The translations under genes were made by a program, and so were the position numbers. Shown here piece after piece: positions 46,358-54,830 of a stretch of DNA of 64,000 nucleotides; positions within the stretch are counted from its first letter, which is position 1, and every line of letters starts with the position of its first letter. The stretch spans positions 62,001 through 126,000 of the forward strand of contig CAZIUE010000004.1 of assembly GCA_964542535.1 (NCBI GenBank), in the 5' to 3' direction. Source of the DNA: Pseudopelobacter sp964542535. GTDB lineage: Bacteria; Desulfobacterota; Desulfuromonadia; Geobacterales; Pseudopelobacteraceae. Under the pieces are notes generated by a model. The model searched no databases. It was not told the DNA's origin and saw only the letters and a program-made list of their open reading frames with translations.

Positions 46358-46380
46358 GGGTTCGAATCCCTCTAGCACCC
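46358..46380 (+). repeat. Right attachment repeat (attR), tRNA-His 3' duplicate
   Basis: GGGTTCGAATCCCTCTAGC (46358-46376) is identical to 20244-20262, and ACCC follows where tRNA-His has CACCCC. It cannot fold as a tRNA by itself. Together with the integrase remnant it sets the right edge of the island. Confidence 0.75.
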
Positions 46381-46390
46381 AAAAAAAATC

Positions 46391-46420
46391 AAGCACCTGG
46401 ATTCGTCCAGGTGCTTTTTT
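46391..46420. terminator. Intrinsic terminator at the right island edge
   Basis: AAGCACCTGGA (46391-46401) pairs with TCCAGGTGCTT (46406-46416) around TTCG, with T6 after it and A8 before it, so it may work in both directions. It may be the original tRNA-His terminator, moved away by the insertion. Confidence 0.85.
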
Positions 46421-46465
46421 CATGTCGAGGCGTTCCGCGCCTCCGTCATGGAAGGAGGCATATCG

Positions 46466-46927
46466 ATGACCATCCGCTGTACTCTGCTGATGCTGGTAGC
46501 GCTGACCTGCTCCTGCTCGCCCGGCGACCGAAAGACCACCTGGCTGCCGCTGACCAGGGACCGGGACGCCGACTACTTCTACACCCTGAACAAGCTCTCC
46601 CGCACCGACGAGGGGGTGGTGAAGGTCTGGGTCAAGACGGTTTTCACCACGCCGCGCCGCCAGAAGGAAGAGGATGTGAGCTACGCCAAGAACATGTTCA
46701 TGATCAGGTGCGGGGAGAAGCGCTACAAGATCAACCCGGGCTTCTACTTCGGCACCGATGACGGTATGATCTCCAAAACCGATCAGGACCAGGCCCAGGA
46801 GATGACCTTCATGATGGGCCGCTCGCGCGGGGAGTTCATGGCTGCCGCCCAGCCGTCCCAGGACAGTTACCAGCCGATCCCGCCGGGCAGCCCGGCTGAG
46901 ATCCTCTCCGGCATCGTCTGCCGCTGA
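46466..46927 (+). CDS. Putative exported lipoprotein, unknown
   Basis: A 153-residue protein with a hydrophobic signal (LLMLVALTCSC) and AAGGAGGC before the ATG at 46466. The mature part shows ADYFYTLNKLSRTDEGVVKVWVK and YAKNMFMIRCGEKRYKINPG segments, resembling surface-adhesion protein E-like or DUF-type lipoproteins. The lipobox is not perfect (TCSC). It is the first gene to the right of the island. Function is unknown. Confidence 0.65.
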   Translation: MTIRCTLLMLVALTCSCSPGDRKTTWLPLTRDRDADYFYTLNKLSRTDEGVVKVWVKTVFTTPRRQKEEDVSYAKNMFMIRCGEKRYKINPGFYFGTDDGMISKTDQDQAQEMTFMMGRSRGEFMAAAQPSQDSYQPIPPGSPAEILSGIVCR

Positions 46928-46948
46928 CCAGTCCAGCGGTTCGGAAAC

Positions 46949-47776
46949 TCAGGCGCCCGCGCGGGCAATGATATAGATAACTTCGTACGTGGCCGGGACC
47001 ATGCCATCCCGCTGGAAACGGCCGCGGTAGATCTCGGCCATGGCATTCAGAAGCCCCCGCCACCCCAGACCGCCGCCGGTGTCGCTGCGGGCGGGAGTGG
47101 TCGCGCCGATGCCCTTGATGGAGCGCAGCAGCGCAGGCACATCGGGATGGTACTCCACCTCCGTCTCCGTCGCCAGCACCAGCTGGTCGAACCCCAGACC
47201 CTCCAAGGCATGGCGCACATCCACACTGCCGCGAAAGCGCTGCAAGCGACCTTCGCGACTGTCGTCGCGAGGAAAACGGTCTGCCAGGGCTTCCCGGTAA
47301 CTCTCCTGCAGTTCCCACAGGGTTCCATCGCCAAAGAAGGCCGCGCAGAACAGCCCCCCCGGCATGAGCACCCGCCGGCATTCCCGGAAGCAGACATCCA
47401 GTCGCTGCACCCACTGCAACGTGGACGCTGAAACCACCAGATCGAAGCAGGCCCCGCCAAAGGGGAGTGCTTCGGCATCGGCATTGACCAGCAGGGCAGC
47501 GGGGCCGAGCCGCTGGGCCGAGCGCAGCGCCATGTTGAAGGCCAGATCGAGTCCGCAGAGCCGGGCCTGGGGATAGAGTCCGGCCAGTGCGGAGAGCATG
47601 GCGCCAGTACCGCAGCCGATATCCAGGGCCCTAGCCGGGGCGCCGTCGCAATGGGCCTGCACCATGCGGGTCAGGTTGGTCACCACCCGTTTCTGCACCA
47701 CCGCATGGCGGTCATATTCGCCGGCCTGGCGGTGGAAGCGCCTCCCGACCCTGGTCCTGTCATCTCGCCTGTTCAA
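46949..47776 (-). CDS. bioC: Malonyl-ACP O-methyltransferase BioC
   Basis: Class I SAM methyltransferase that starts pimelate synthesis for biotin. It has the VGRRFHRQAGEYDRHAVVQ N-terminal helix, LDIGCGTGAML (motif I) and STLQWVQ. I chose the TTG at 47776 because AGGAGG lies four bases before it and the sequence then begins near the family N-terminus. The frame extends upstream into bioH. It overlaps bioH by 17 bases. The resulting length is 275 residues, near that of known BioC. Confidence 0.85.
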   Translation of the reverse strand: MNRRDDRTRVGRRFHRQAGEYDRHAVVQKRVVTNLTRMVQAHCDGAPARALDIGCGTGAMLSALAGLYPQARLCGLDLAFNMALRSAQRLGPAALLVNADAEALPFGGACFDLVVSASTLQWVQRLDVCFRECRRVLMPGGLFCAAFFGDGTLWELQESYREALADRFPRDDSREGRLQRFRGSVDVRHALEGLGFDQLVLATETEVEYHPDVPALLRSIKGIGATTPARSDTGGGLGWRGLLNAMAEIYRGRFQRDGMVPATYEVIYIIARAGA

Positions 47777-48587
47777 GAATCCTCCTGCTGAACTGTTTGA
47801 TCGTATCGTTGAATTCGGGAGCACGGCTCAGGAAGGGAGCATGTCCGCAGCCGGCAAAGAGGACCCGGCTGCTCCCCGGAATCCGGAGCGCCATGTAGTC
47901 CGAGGACGGAGGGAGACAGATGACATCCCGGTCCCCTCCCATGATCAGGGTCGGCAGCCCCAGCTCCGGCAGCAGGGGGCGCAGGTCGGCCTCCGCCAGG
48001 AGGTCGAGGCCCTGCACGGCCACCTCGGTCCCTGGCAGCGGAATCGCCTCCAGAAGTCGCCGGATGGTCTCAACCTGACAGGGCTCGTCACATTCGCCAG
48101 GAACAACCATGCCGGAGACGAAATCGTGCCGCGTCCCGCGCGGGTCGCGGCGCATCCTGGCCCGCATGCCGCGCAGCTCCCGGGCATCCAGGCCATGGGG
48201 AAACCCCTCGCCGGCGGTGAAGCGGGGGGTCCCGGAAACAAGCACCAGCCCGGAGAGCCGTTCCCGCACGCTTCCAGCGGCCTGGAGTGCCAGCTGGGCT
48301 CCCAGGGACCATCCCAGCAAAAGCGCGTCCCCCAGATCAAGGCGCCGGAACAGCTCCACCAGGTCGGCACAGAGGAGGGGCAACCGGAAGCCGCCGGGAC
48401 AGGGGTCGGATTGGCCATGGCCGGCCAGGTCGGGGGCGATGAGGCGAAAGGAACCGGCCAGCCCCTCCAGCTGCGGTTGCCACACCCGGGACGACATGCA
48501 CCAGCCGTGCAGCAGCACCAGTGGCCGCCCCCGGCCCCGTTCCTCGTAGAAGATGCGCCTGCCGTTCTCCAGGGTGAGCCAGGGCAT
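47760..48587 (-). CDS. bioH: Pimeloyl-ACP methyl ester carboxylesterase-like (BioH)
   Basis: A 275-residue alpha/beta-hydrolase. The nucleophile motif is GWSLGA, the Asp is in GGDRDVI and the His in GCGHAPFL. HGWCMSSRVWQPQLE forms the oxyanion region. It removes the methyl group after the BioC cycle. Its position between bioF and bioC supports the assignment; the ATG overlaps the bioF stop (TGATG). Confidence 0.82.
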   Translation of the reverse strand: MPWLTLENGRRIFYEERGRGRPLVLLHGWCMSSRVWQPQLEGLAGSFRLIAPDLAGHGQSDPCPGGFRLPLLCADLVELFRRLDLGDALLLGWSLGAQLALQAAGSVRERLSGLVLVSGTPRFTAGEGFPHGLDARELRGMRARMRRDPRGTRHDFVSGMVVPGECDEPCQVETIRRLLEAIPLPGTEVAVQGLDLLAEADLRPLLPELGLPTLIMGGDRDVICLPPSSDYMALRIPGSSRVLFAGCGHAPFLSRAPEFNDTIKQFSRRILEQAR

Positions 48588-49762
48588 CAGACCACTCCCA
48601 GGCTCCGGCCGATTTCCCTGATCGTCTCGGCCGTCCTGACCAGATCATCGGGGTCGTGGGTTGCCATGACCGTACAGCGCAGGCGGCAGGCGCCTGCCGG
48701 TACGGTGGGGGGGCGTATCCCCTGGACATAGATCCCCTGTTCAAAAAGACGGCGGGAGAACTCCATGGTCTCGTCGGCGCCTCCCACCATGATCGGAATG
48801 ATTTGGGTGTTCCCCTCTCCCAGGGAAAAACCGGCGTCGCTCAGCATTCCCCGGAACAGCGCCGTGTTGTCCTGGAGCCGCTTCCGCAATTGGTCCCCCT
48901 CGGCGGACCGGACCAGTTCCAGGGCAGCAGTCGAGGCTGCCAGCACCGCGGGTGGCAGCGAGGTTGAGAAGATGAAGCTGCGGGCCCGGTTAACCAGGAG
49001 GTCGCGCAGTTCCCGGGAGAGGGCGGCATAGGCGCCGAAACTGCCCAGGGCCTTGCCGAAAGTCCCCACATGGATATCGATATGGGACAGCACCCCCAAA
49101 AGTTCGGCGCTCCCCCTCCCCTGCTCCCCCATGACGCCGCAGCCATGGGCATCATCCACCATCAGCAGGGCATCGTGGCATCGCGAGAGCTCGGCCAGTT
49201 CGGTCAGGGGCGCCAGATCACCGTCCATGCTGAATACGCCGTCGGTGACGATCAGGCAGCGGCCCGTGCCCCGCTGCCTGTCCATCAGCACTGCCAGGGC
49301 ATCGACATCGTTGTGGGGATAGCGCACCAGCCGTGCCCCGGACAGCAAGGCACCGTCAATAATGCTGGCATGGTTGAGGCGGTCGCAGAAGATCACATCC
49401 CCCCTCCCCACCAGGGCCTGGATGATGCCGGTGTTGGCGGCGTAGCCGCTGTTGAACGCCAGGGCGCTCTCCGTGCCCTTGAAAGCTGCCACCGTCGTTT
49501 CCAGAACCTCGTGCGGTTCCATGGTGCCGGACACCAGGCGCGAAGCTCCGCTGGACGTGCCGTACCGCCCGACGGCAGCGGCCGAGGCCGCGATCAGGGC
49601 CGGGTGATCGGCCAGTCCCAGATAGTTGTTGGAACAGAGCATCAGCAGCCGACGACCGTCCATGGCCACCCACGCGGACTGCTGTCCCTGGATCAGACGC
49701 GTGGAACGGAACAGCCCCTTAGCGCGGATCTGCTCCAGCTCTTCCCGAATCGAACGTTGCAT
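48587..49762 (-). CDS. bioF: 8-amino-7-oxononanoate synthase
   Basis: PLP enzyme condensing pimeloyl-ACP/CoA with alanine in biotin synthesis, 391 residues. It has the SNNYLGLADHP start region, the VDDAHGCGVMGEQGRGSAE segment and the PLP Lys in GTFGKALGSFGA. It begins the three-gene leftward block. The symbol kbl (a paralogue) is an alternative, but context favours bioF. Confidence 0.9.
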   Translation of the reverse strand: MQRSIREELEQIRAKGLFRSTRLIQGQQSAWVAMDGRRLLMLCSNNYLGLADHPALIAASAAAVGRYGTSSGASRLVSGTMEPHEVLETTVAAFKGTESALAFNSGYAANTGIIQALVGRGDVIFCDRLNHASIIDGALLSGARLVRYPHNDVDALAVLMDRQRGTGRCLIVTDGVFSMDGDLAPLTELAELSRCHDALLMVDDAHGCGVMGEQGRGSAELLGVLSHIDIHVGTFGKALGSFGAYAALSRELRDLLVNRARSFIFSTSLPPAVLAASTAALELVRSAEGDQLRKRLQDNTALFRGMLSDAGFSLGEGNTQIIPIMVGGADETMEFSRRLFEQGIYVQGIRPPTVPAGACRLRCTVMATHDPDDLVRTAETIREIGRSLGVV

Positions 49763-49810
49763 GACGCCCCCTGGTCAACCTGATCAACAAAGAAAGTTGA
49801 CAATACCTGC

Positions 49811-49845
49811 AAAAGAAAACGCCGTCAACAGAATCCGACGGCGTT
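49811..49845 (-). terminator. Intrinsic terminator of the manC unit
   Basis: Read leftward, AACGCCGTC (49845-49837) pairs with GACGGCGTT (49826-49818) and TTCTTTT follows. It lies 50 bases beyond the manC stop. Confidence 0.8.
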
Positions 49846-49893
49846 CAGCGTTCCGGAAGCGACTCTCGCCTTCTCGGCAGGTTGAGAAGCGGA

Positions 49894-50970
49894 CTACAGA
49901 AGGGAGTCCATCCCCCGAACGGAGAGTTCCGCCACCACCTTCTTGACCTCCTGTGCCCGCTCCCGGTCACAGACCAGCAGGGCATCGGGGGTGGAGACGA
50001 TGATCAGGTTGCTGACTCCCAGGGTGGCCACCAGACGGCCGTCACCATAGATCAGACAGTCACGGGAGTCGATGGCGATGTGTTCGGCGGTATTGACGCT
50101 GACCGTCCCCGCTCCGTCCGGTTCGATTACCTCCGGCAGGGCGCTCCAGCTCCCCACATCGCTCCACCCCATCTCCACCGGCAGCACCTGCACCCGGTCG
50201 GAGCGTTCCATGACACCGTAATCGATGGAGATGCCCGCAGCGCGGGGGAAGATCTCCCGGATCTGCTCTTCCAGATCGGAGAGCTCCCACACATCGCCGC
50301 TGAAGCTGATGGATGCAAGCAGGGAGGAGAGCTCGGGCAGGTGCCGGCCGATCTCCTCCAGGATCGTGTCGCAGCGCCAGATGAACATGCCGCTGTTCCA
50401 GAAAAAGCTGCCATCCTCCAGGTAGCGCAGGGCATCCTCCAGGGGAGGTTTCTCCACGAAGCGCCGCACCGGAAAGGGACCCTGCCCCCGCAGCTCCATA
50501 TCGGCCTCGATATAACCGTAGCCGGTCTCGGGGCGGGAGGGAACGATCCCCAGGGTCACCAGATAGCCGTTGCGTGCCGTGCGGCTGGCGGCCAGCAAAC
50601 TGGAGCGCAGGGCCTCTTCATCCCTGATGAAGTGATCGGCGGGCAGCACCGCCATGACGCCGCGCGGGTCGTGGGCGGCGATGATGGTGGCGGCCAGACC
50701 GATGGCCGGCGCGGTGTTGCGGGCCACCGGTTCGGCCACCACGTCGATGGGAATCCCGCGGTAGGCTGTCAACTGGCGCCTGGTCTCCTCGGCCTGGAGC
50801 TGATTGGTGACGATCATGATCCGCTTGGGCTTGAGCGGCAGGACCCGTTCCACCGTGCGCTGGAGCATGGTCCTGTCGCCGCTGATGGAGATGAGCTGTT
50901 TGGGCCGCGCAGTCCGCGACACGGGCCAGAATCTGGTTCCGGAGCCTCCGGCAAGTATGACGATATACAC
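49894..50970 (-). CDS. manC: Mannose-1-phosphate guanylyltransferase
   Basis: Makes GDP-mannose, 358 residues. It has ILAGGSGTRFWPVSRTARPKQ (nucleotidyltransferase signature) and FVEKPPLEDA. It lacks the C-terminal phosphomannose-isomerase cupin of the bifunctional enzyme. That cupin is encoded separately at 51524-51883. GDP-mannose feeds surface polysaccharide synthesis. Confidence 0.9.
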   Translation of the reverse strand: MYIVILAGGSGTRFWPVSRTARPKQLISISGDRTMLQRTVERVLPLKPKRIMIVTNQLQAEETRRQLTAYRGIPIDVVAEPVARNTAPAIGLAATIIAAHDPRGVMAVLPADHFIRDEEALRSSLLAASRTARNGYLVTLGIVPSRPETGYGYIEADMELRGQGPFPVRRFVEKPPLEDALRYLEDGSFFWNSGMFIWRCDTILEEIGRHLPELSSLLASISFSGDVWELSDLEEQIREIFPRAAGISIDYGVMERSDRVQVLPVEMGWSDVGSWSALPEVIEPDGAGTVSVNTAEHIAIDSRDCLIYGDGRLVATLGVSNLIIVSTPDALLVCDRERAQEVKKVVAELSVRGMDSLL

Positions 50971-50979
50971 GCTGTCCCC

Positions 50980-51534
50980 CTATTTGTACTGGATGCGATC
51001 GAGGAAATCCGCCACCTCGCGCCCCAGGCGGCCGATGGCCTCGCTGGTATCGAGCACGTCCCAGAGGGTCTGGCGGAAGTAGGCCACTTCCTGCCCCGTG
51101 CCGCCGTCCATGAGGACAGCTTCGATGGTGATGCGGAACCTCCCGACCCGAATGAACGTTCCCTGCAGGATCAGCGTGGCGGCGGAGACGTCCGTGCCGC
51201 GCGACACGGTCTCGTACACCCGCCGCGCCTTGACGTAGCGCAGGATCTGCTCGCTCAGGCGGGCCGGCATCTCTTTGTAGAACCGCTCCCGCTCCCCTGG
51301 AGAGTCACCGCCGTCGTCGTAGAGCTCGCGCTTCAGTTCAAAGTCGCGCAGCACGAGGCTGGTGTAGCTGGCCATGGGCTTCTGGTTGGTGACGATCTCC
51401 TCGTCGATGATCACGTTCGAGGTGGTGCCGCAGCCGGCCATGAGGAGCACGACGCTCACCAGGGCGAACAACCGGCGCCAGCGACCCGGCAACGCCGGAA
51501 CGCCGGTCAGGCTTCGGTCGGACTCACCGCTCAT
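50980..51534 (-). CDS. Putative lipoprotein, DUF4410-like
   Basis: A 184-residue exported protein with lipobox VLLMAGC. The ATG at 51534 overlaps the cupin gene by 11 bases and follows GGGAG. Segments such as ASYTSLVLRDFELKRELYD and ATLILQGTFIRVGRFRITIE resemble the lipoprotein at 17699-18175, so the two may be paralogues of one family. Function is unknown. Confidence 0.68.
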   Translation of the reverse strand: MSGESDRSLTGVPALPGRWRRLFALVSVVLLMAGCGTTSNVIIDEEIVTNQKPMASYTSLVLRDFELKRELYDDGGDSPGERERFYKEMPARLSEQILRYVKARRVYETVSRGTDVSAATLILQGTFIRVGRFRITIEAVLMDGGTGQEVAYFRQTLWDVLDTSEAIGRLGREVADFLDRIQYK

Positions 51535-51883
51535 CAGGGCTCCCGCAGCGGTGGTAGTCGTCGTCGAACCGGATGATATCATCCTCGCCCAGGTATTCGC
51601 CGCTCTGCACCTCGATGATCACCAGCGGTATCTTGCCCGGGTTCTCCAGGCGATGCTTCACGCCAATGGGTATGAAGGTGGATTCGTTGATGTTGACGTT
51701 GAACTCCCGTTCGCCGCAGGTGACCCGGGCGCTGCCTGACACGACGATCCAGTGCTCGCTGCGGTGGTGGTGCTTCTGCAGCGACAGCCGCTGCCCCGGA
51801 GACACTTCGATGCGCTTGATCTTGTAACCGTTATTCTCGTCCAGCACCGAATATGAGCCCCAGGGGCGTTCTCCCCGTTCCAT
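51524..51883 (-). CDS. Mannose-6-phosphate isomerase-like cupin
   Basis: A 119-residue cupin, MERGERPWGSY, with metal-binding GQRLSLQKHHHRSEHWIVVSG and IPIGVKHRLENPG. It corresponds to the C-terminal half of bifunctional ManC/AlgA enzymes. I prefer the ATG at 51883 over a GTG six bases upstream. It overlaps rfbD closely. Mannose-6-P isomerisation is likely but is inferred from homology and context. Confidence 0.8.
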   Translation of the reverse strand: MERGERPWGSYSVLDENNGYKIKRIEVSPGQRLSLQKHHHRSEHWIVVSGSARVTCGEREFNVNINESTFIPIGVKHRLENPGKIPLVIIEVQSGEYLGEDDIIRFDDDYHRCGSPDER

Positions 51884-51885
51884 GT

Positions 51886-52728
51886 TCACCCCCTGTCGGT
51901 CGTTGTTCTCTGTTTCAGATACCCGGCCAGCGCGTCACTCCAGGCCGGCAGCCGCAGTCCGGTGTCCCGCTCCAGTTTCGAACAGTCCAGGGTGGAGTAG
52001 AGCGGCCGCAGGGCGGGCCGGTTCAGCTGCTCCGTGGTCATGGGATCGACCCTGACCTCCAGGCCGGCTTCCCGGAAGATGGCACGGGCAAACCCGTTCC
52101 AGGAACAGAACCCGGCGTTGGCGGCGTGGTAGGTGCCGCGGCACCCCCGTCCCACCAGCGCCAGGATGGCCCGGCAGAGATCCTGGGTCCAGGTGGGAGA
52201 ACCGATCTGGTCGTCAACCACCGTCAGGAACTCCCGCTCCCCTCCCAGGGAGAGCATGGTCTCCACGAAATTCTTGCCGTGCATGCCGTAGAGCCACTGG
52301 GTGCGCACGATCAGATGATCCGGGTTGCGGGCCGCATTCAGTTCTCCCTGCAGCTTGGACTGTCCGTACACGCTCAAGGGGTTGGTCGGGTCGTCCTCCA
52401 GGTAGGGGCTTCCCTTGGCGCCGTCGAAGACGTAGTCGGTGCTGATCTGCACCAGGCGGGCGCCGATGGAGCGAGTCACCAGCGCCAGGTTGGCCACTCC
52501 TTCCGCGTTGACCCTGAAGGCGGTCTCCCGGTTGCTCTCGCAGCCGTCCACATCCGTGCAGGCAGCGCAGTTGATCACCACCGACGGCTTCAGCGCGGTC
52601 AGGACCCGCTCCGTCGACTCCAGGGAGGTGATATCCAGGTCACGCACGTCGATGCCGCGCCCCTGCGCTCCCAGGAGCGGCATCAGGTCGCTCCCCAGCA
52701 TGCCGTTGCATCCGATTACCAGAATCAT
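51886..52728 (-). CDS. rfbD: dTDP-4-dehydrorhamnose reductase
   Basis: Last step of dTDP-L-rhamnose synthesis, 280 residues. It has the MILVIGCNGMLGSDL Rossmann loop, the ISTDYVFDG catalytic Thr-Asp-Tyr region and the NPLSVYGQSKLQGE Tyr-xxx-Lys motif. The ATG overlaps the rfbB stop (ATGA). rfbA and rfbC are not visible in the window. Confidence 0.92.
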   Translation of the reverse strand: MILVIGCNGMLGSDLMPLLGAQGRGIDVRDLDITSLESTERVLTALKPSVVINCAACTDVDGCESNRETAFRVNAEGVANLALVTRSIGARLVQISTDYVFDGAKGSPYLEDDPTNPLSVYGQSKLQGELNAARNPDHLIVRTQWLYGMHGKNFVETMLSLGGEREFLTVVDDQIGSPTWTQDLCRAILALVGRGCRGTYHAANAGFCSWNGFARAIFREAGLEVRVDPMTTEQLNRPALRPLYSTLDCSKLERDTGLRLPAWSDALAGYLKQRTTTDRG

Positions 52729-53795
52729 TGCGCCCCCCCATACTGGCTGTCGTAGTAGTCGCGGTAGGAGCCGGAGGTGACCTGGCTGACCCACTCCTGG
52801 TTGGCCAGGTACCAGTCCACGGTCTCGGCGATCCCCCGCTCAAAGGTGTAGGCCGGCTCCCATCCCAGGTCGCGCCTGAGCCGGGAGGCATCAATGGCGT
52901 AGCGCCGGTCGTGGCCGGGACGGTCCTTGACAAAGGAGATCAACCCCCTGCTCTCGCCGGGAGCCCGCCCCAGCCGCTCGTCCATCAGGTCGCAGACCAG
53001 GGTGACGATATCGATGTTGAACCACTCGTTGTTGCCGCCGATGTTGTAGATCGAGCCGGGGCGCGCGCCCTTCAGCACCACCTCCACCGCCCGGGCATGG
53101 TCGCTGACATGCAGCCAGTCCCGCACATACCGGCCATCGCCGTACACCGGAAGCCGGCGGCGTTGGGTGATGTTGTGGATCAGAAGCGGGATCAGCTTCT
53201 CGGGAAAGTGGTACGGGCCGTAGTTGTTGGAGCAGCGCGTGTTCAGGGTCGGCAGCCCGAAGGTCTCGTGATAGGCGCGCAGCAGCAGGTCGGCGCCGGC
53301 CTTGCTGGCCGAATAGGGGGAGTTGGGAGCCAGGGGGGTCGCCTCGGTGAAGAAGCCGTTCTCCCCCAGGGAGCCGTAGACCTCATCGGTGGAGACCTGC
53401 AGAAAGCGGAAGTCGGCGACCCGTCCCGCCTGCCAGTGTTTGCGGCTCTCCTCCAGCAGCACCTGGGTGCCCAGCACGTTGGTGCGCACAAAGATCTCCG
53501 GGCCGCTGATGGAGCGGTCCACGTGGGATTCGGCGGCAAAGTGCACCACCGCATCCACCTTGTGATCCTCCAGAAGCGCTGCCACCAGAGGGGCATCACC
53601 GATATCCCCCTTGACGAATCGATACCCGGGGTGCTGCTGGACCCCCTTCAGGTTGGCCAGGTTGCCGGCATAGGTCAGGACGTCCAGGTTGGTCACCCGG
53701 CAGTCGGGGTTGGCGGCCAGGAAGGAGAGGATGAAGTTCGACCCGATGAAACCGGCGCCGCCGGTCACGAGCAGCGAACAGGGGGAAAAGGGCAT
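52725..53795 (-). CDS. rfbB: dTDP-glucose 4,6-dehydratase
   Basis: A 356-residue NAD-dependent short-chain dehydrogenase-type enzyme. It has GGAGFIGSNFILSF, the catalytic STDEVYGSLG and SPYSASKAGADLL. The start at 53795 (MPFSPCSLLVTGG) follows AAAGGATCTGCC; the longer frame is unsupported. It supplies dTDP-4-keto-6-deoxyglucose to rfbD. Confidence 0.94.
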   Translation of the reverse strand: MPFSPCSLLVTGGAGFIGSNFILSFLAANPDCRVTNLDVLTYAGNLANLKGVQQHPGYRFVKGDIGDAPLVAALLEDHKVDAVVHFAAESHVDRSISGPEIFVRTNVLGTQVLLEESRKHWQAGRVADFRFLQVSTDEVYGSLGENGFFTEATPLAPNSPYSASKAGADLLLRAYHETFGLPTLNTRCSNNYGPYHFPEKLIPLLIHNITQRRRLPVYGDGRYVRDWLHVSDHARAVEVVLKGARPGSIYNIGGNNEWFNIDIVTLVCDLMDERLGRAPGESRGLISFVKDRPGHDRRYAIDASRLRRDLGWEPAYTFERGIAETVDWYLANQEWVSQVTSGSYRDYYDSQYGGAQ

Positions 53796-53942
53796 GGCAG
53801 ATCCTTTCAGGTGTGAGACGGAGGTTTCTTTTCTAGCACAGAACAGCGGATGATGTGAACTGATTTGCCGTCCACCAAGGGTGAAAAGGAAGGGGCATGA
53901 ACCTGTCATGGTTCCGCTCCACGGGAAGACCTTGGTTGCCTG

Positions 53943-53971
53943 TTGACCTGGACGCTGCTTCGTTTTACCAT
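53943..53971 (+). promoter_or_regulatory. Promoter of the transglycosylase gene
   Basis: TTGACC (53943-53948), a 17-base spacer and TACCAT (53966-53971) face right, about 87 bases before the ATG at 54058. The rest of the 262-base gap shows no gene. Confidence 0.45.
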
Positions 53972-54057
53972 CTCACCGTTGTTTTCCACCGCGTAAGCCA
54001 TGGAACCGGAGTCGCGGGCACTGGAAAACCACACTCTCTCGATAACGGACCCACACC

Positions 54058-54693
54058 ATGACCATCACCGCTTCAGGCCCGCTCGTCCGCCTGCTGGCCA
54101 TCACACTCGCGCTGACCGCTTCGACCGCACGGGCCCAGGCCTTCTGTTTCCAGGAGGCCGGTCAGATGTACGGCATCAACCCCCAGGTACTGCGGGCCAT
54201 CGCCAAGGTCGAATCCAACACCGACCCGGGAGCGCGCAACCGCAACAGCAACGGCACCTATGATGTGGGACTGATGCAGATCAACAGCATCTGGAAACCG
54301 CTCATGGGGGAAGAACGCTGGAAACTGCTGGGGGATGCCTGCTACAACACCAAGACCGGCGCCTGGATCCTGGCCATGTGCATCAACGACTACGGCTACA
54401 ACTGGAAGGCCCTGGGCTGTTACCACAGCAGGACGCCGGGCCTGAGCGAGGAGTACGCCAAACGGGTCTTCGGCCAGCTGAAGAAGCTGGAACGGGGCGA
54501 CGAACCCCAGCCGTTGGACCGTGACGTGAAAGAGGTGGTGCTGGGAGATATCGACGAGCTGGTGGAGTCGGCCCGCCAGGGGAAGGCAACCCGGAAGAAG
54601 AAGGTAATCAGGTTCGTCCCCTACGTGCGCCTCTCCCCCAAGCAGACGCGCCAGCCGCCGCCGCTACCCGGCAAAGCGCTTCCCGGCTCCTGA
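54058..54693 (+). CDS. Lysozyme-like lytic transglycosylase (SLT family)
   Basis: A 211-residue exported protein. A signal peptide (1-26) is followed by an SLT fold with the catalytic Glu in IAKVESNTDPGAR, the GLMQINSIW motif and AMCINDYGYNW. It cleaves glycan strands of peptidoglycan, as in VirB1/IagB-type proteins that open passages for secretion systems or pili. It is the only rightward gene in this part. The basic C-terminal tail (about 175-211) is unusual. Confidence 0.85.
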   Translation: MTITASGPLVRLLAITLALTASTARAQAFCFQEAGQMYGINPQVLRAIAKVESNTDPGARNRNSNGTYDVGLMQINSIWKPLMGEERWKLLGDACYNTKTGAWILAMCINDYGYNWKALGCYHSRTPGLSEEYAKRVFGQLKKLERGDEPQPLDRDVKEVVLGDIDELVESARQGKATRKKKVIRFVPYVRLSPKQTRQPPPLPGKALPGS

Positions 54694-54718
54694 AACACCG
54701 TCTGCGTATGCAATAAGG

Positions 54719-54830
54719 TCTGACTCACGCAAAGCCGCAAAGGCGCAAAGGAAACCCGAAGAACCCTTGAGATAAAGCCTGCACTATCTTTCTGTGCGTC
54801 TTAGCGTCTTGAGCGAGCAGCTCGAGCGGG
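54719..54830. repeat. Dispersed intergenic repeat (CACGCAAAG type)
   Basis: CTCACGCAAAGCCGCAAAGG at the left is related in inverted orientation to CTGTGCGTCTTAGCGTCTTG (54794-54813). The same CACGCAAAG sequence appears after rseP near 12843. It overlaps the 3' end of the convergent glycosyltransferase gene. Confidence 0.55.

Noticed and set aside
46340..46380. A second tRNA gene at the right island end
   Set aside because: Only the T-arm and acceptor 3' side are present. There is no D or anticodon arm, so it is an attachment repeat.
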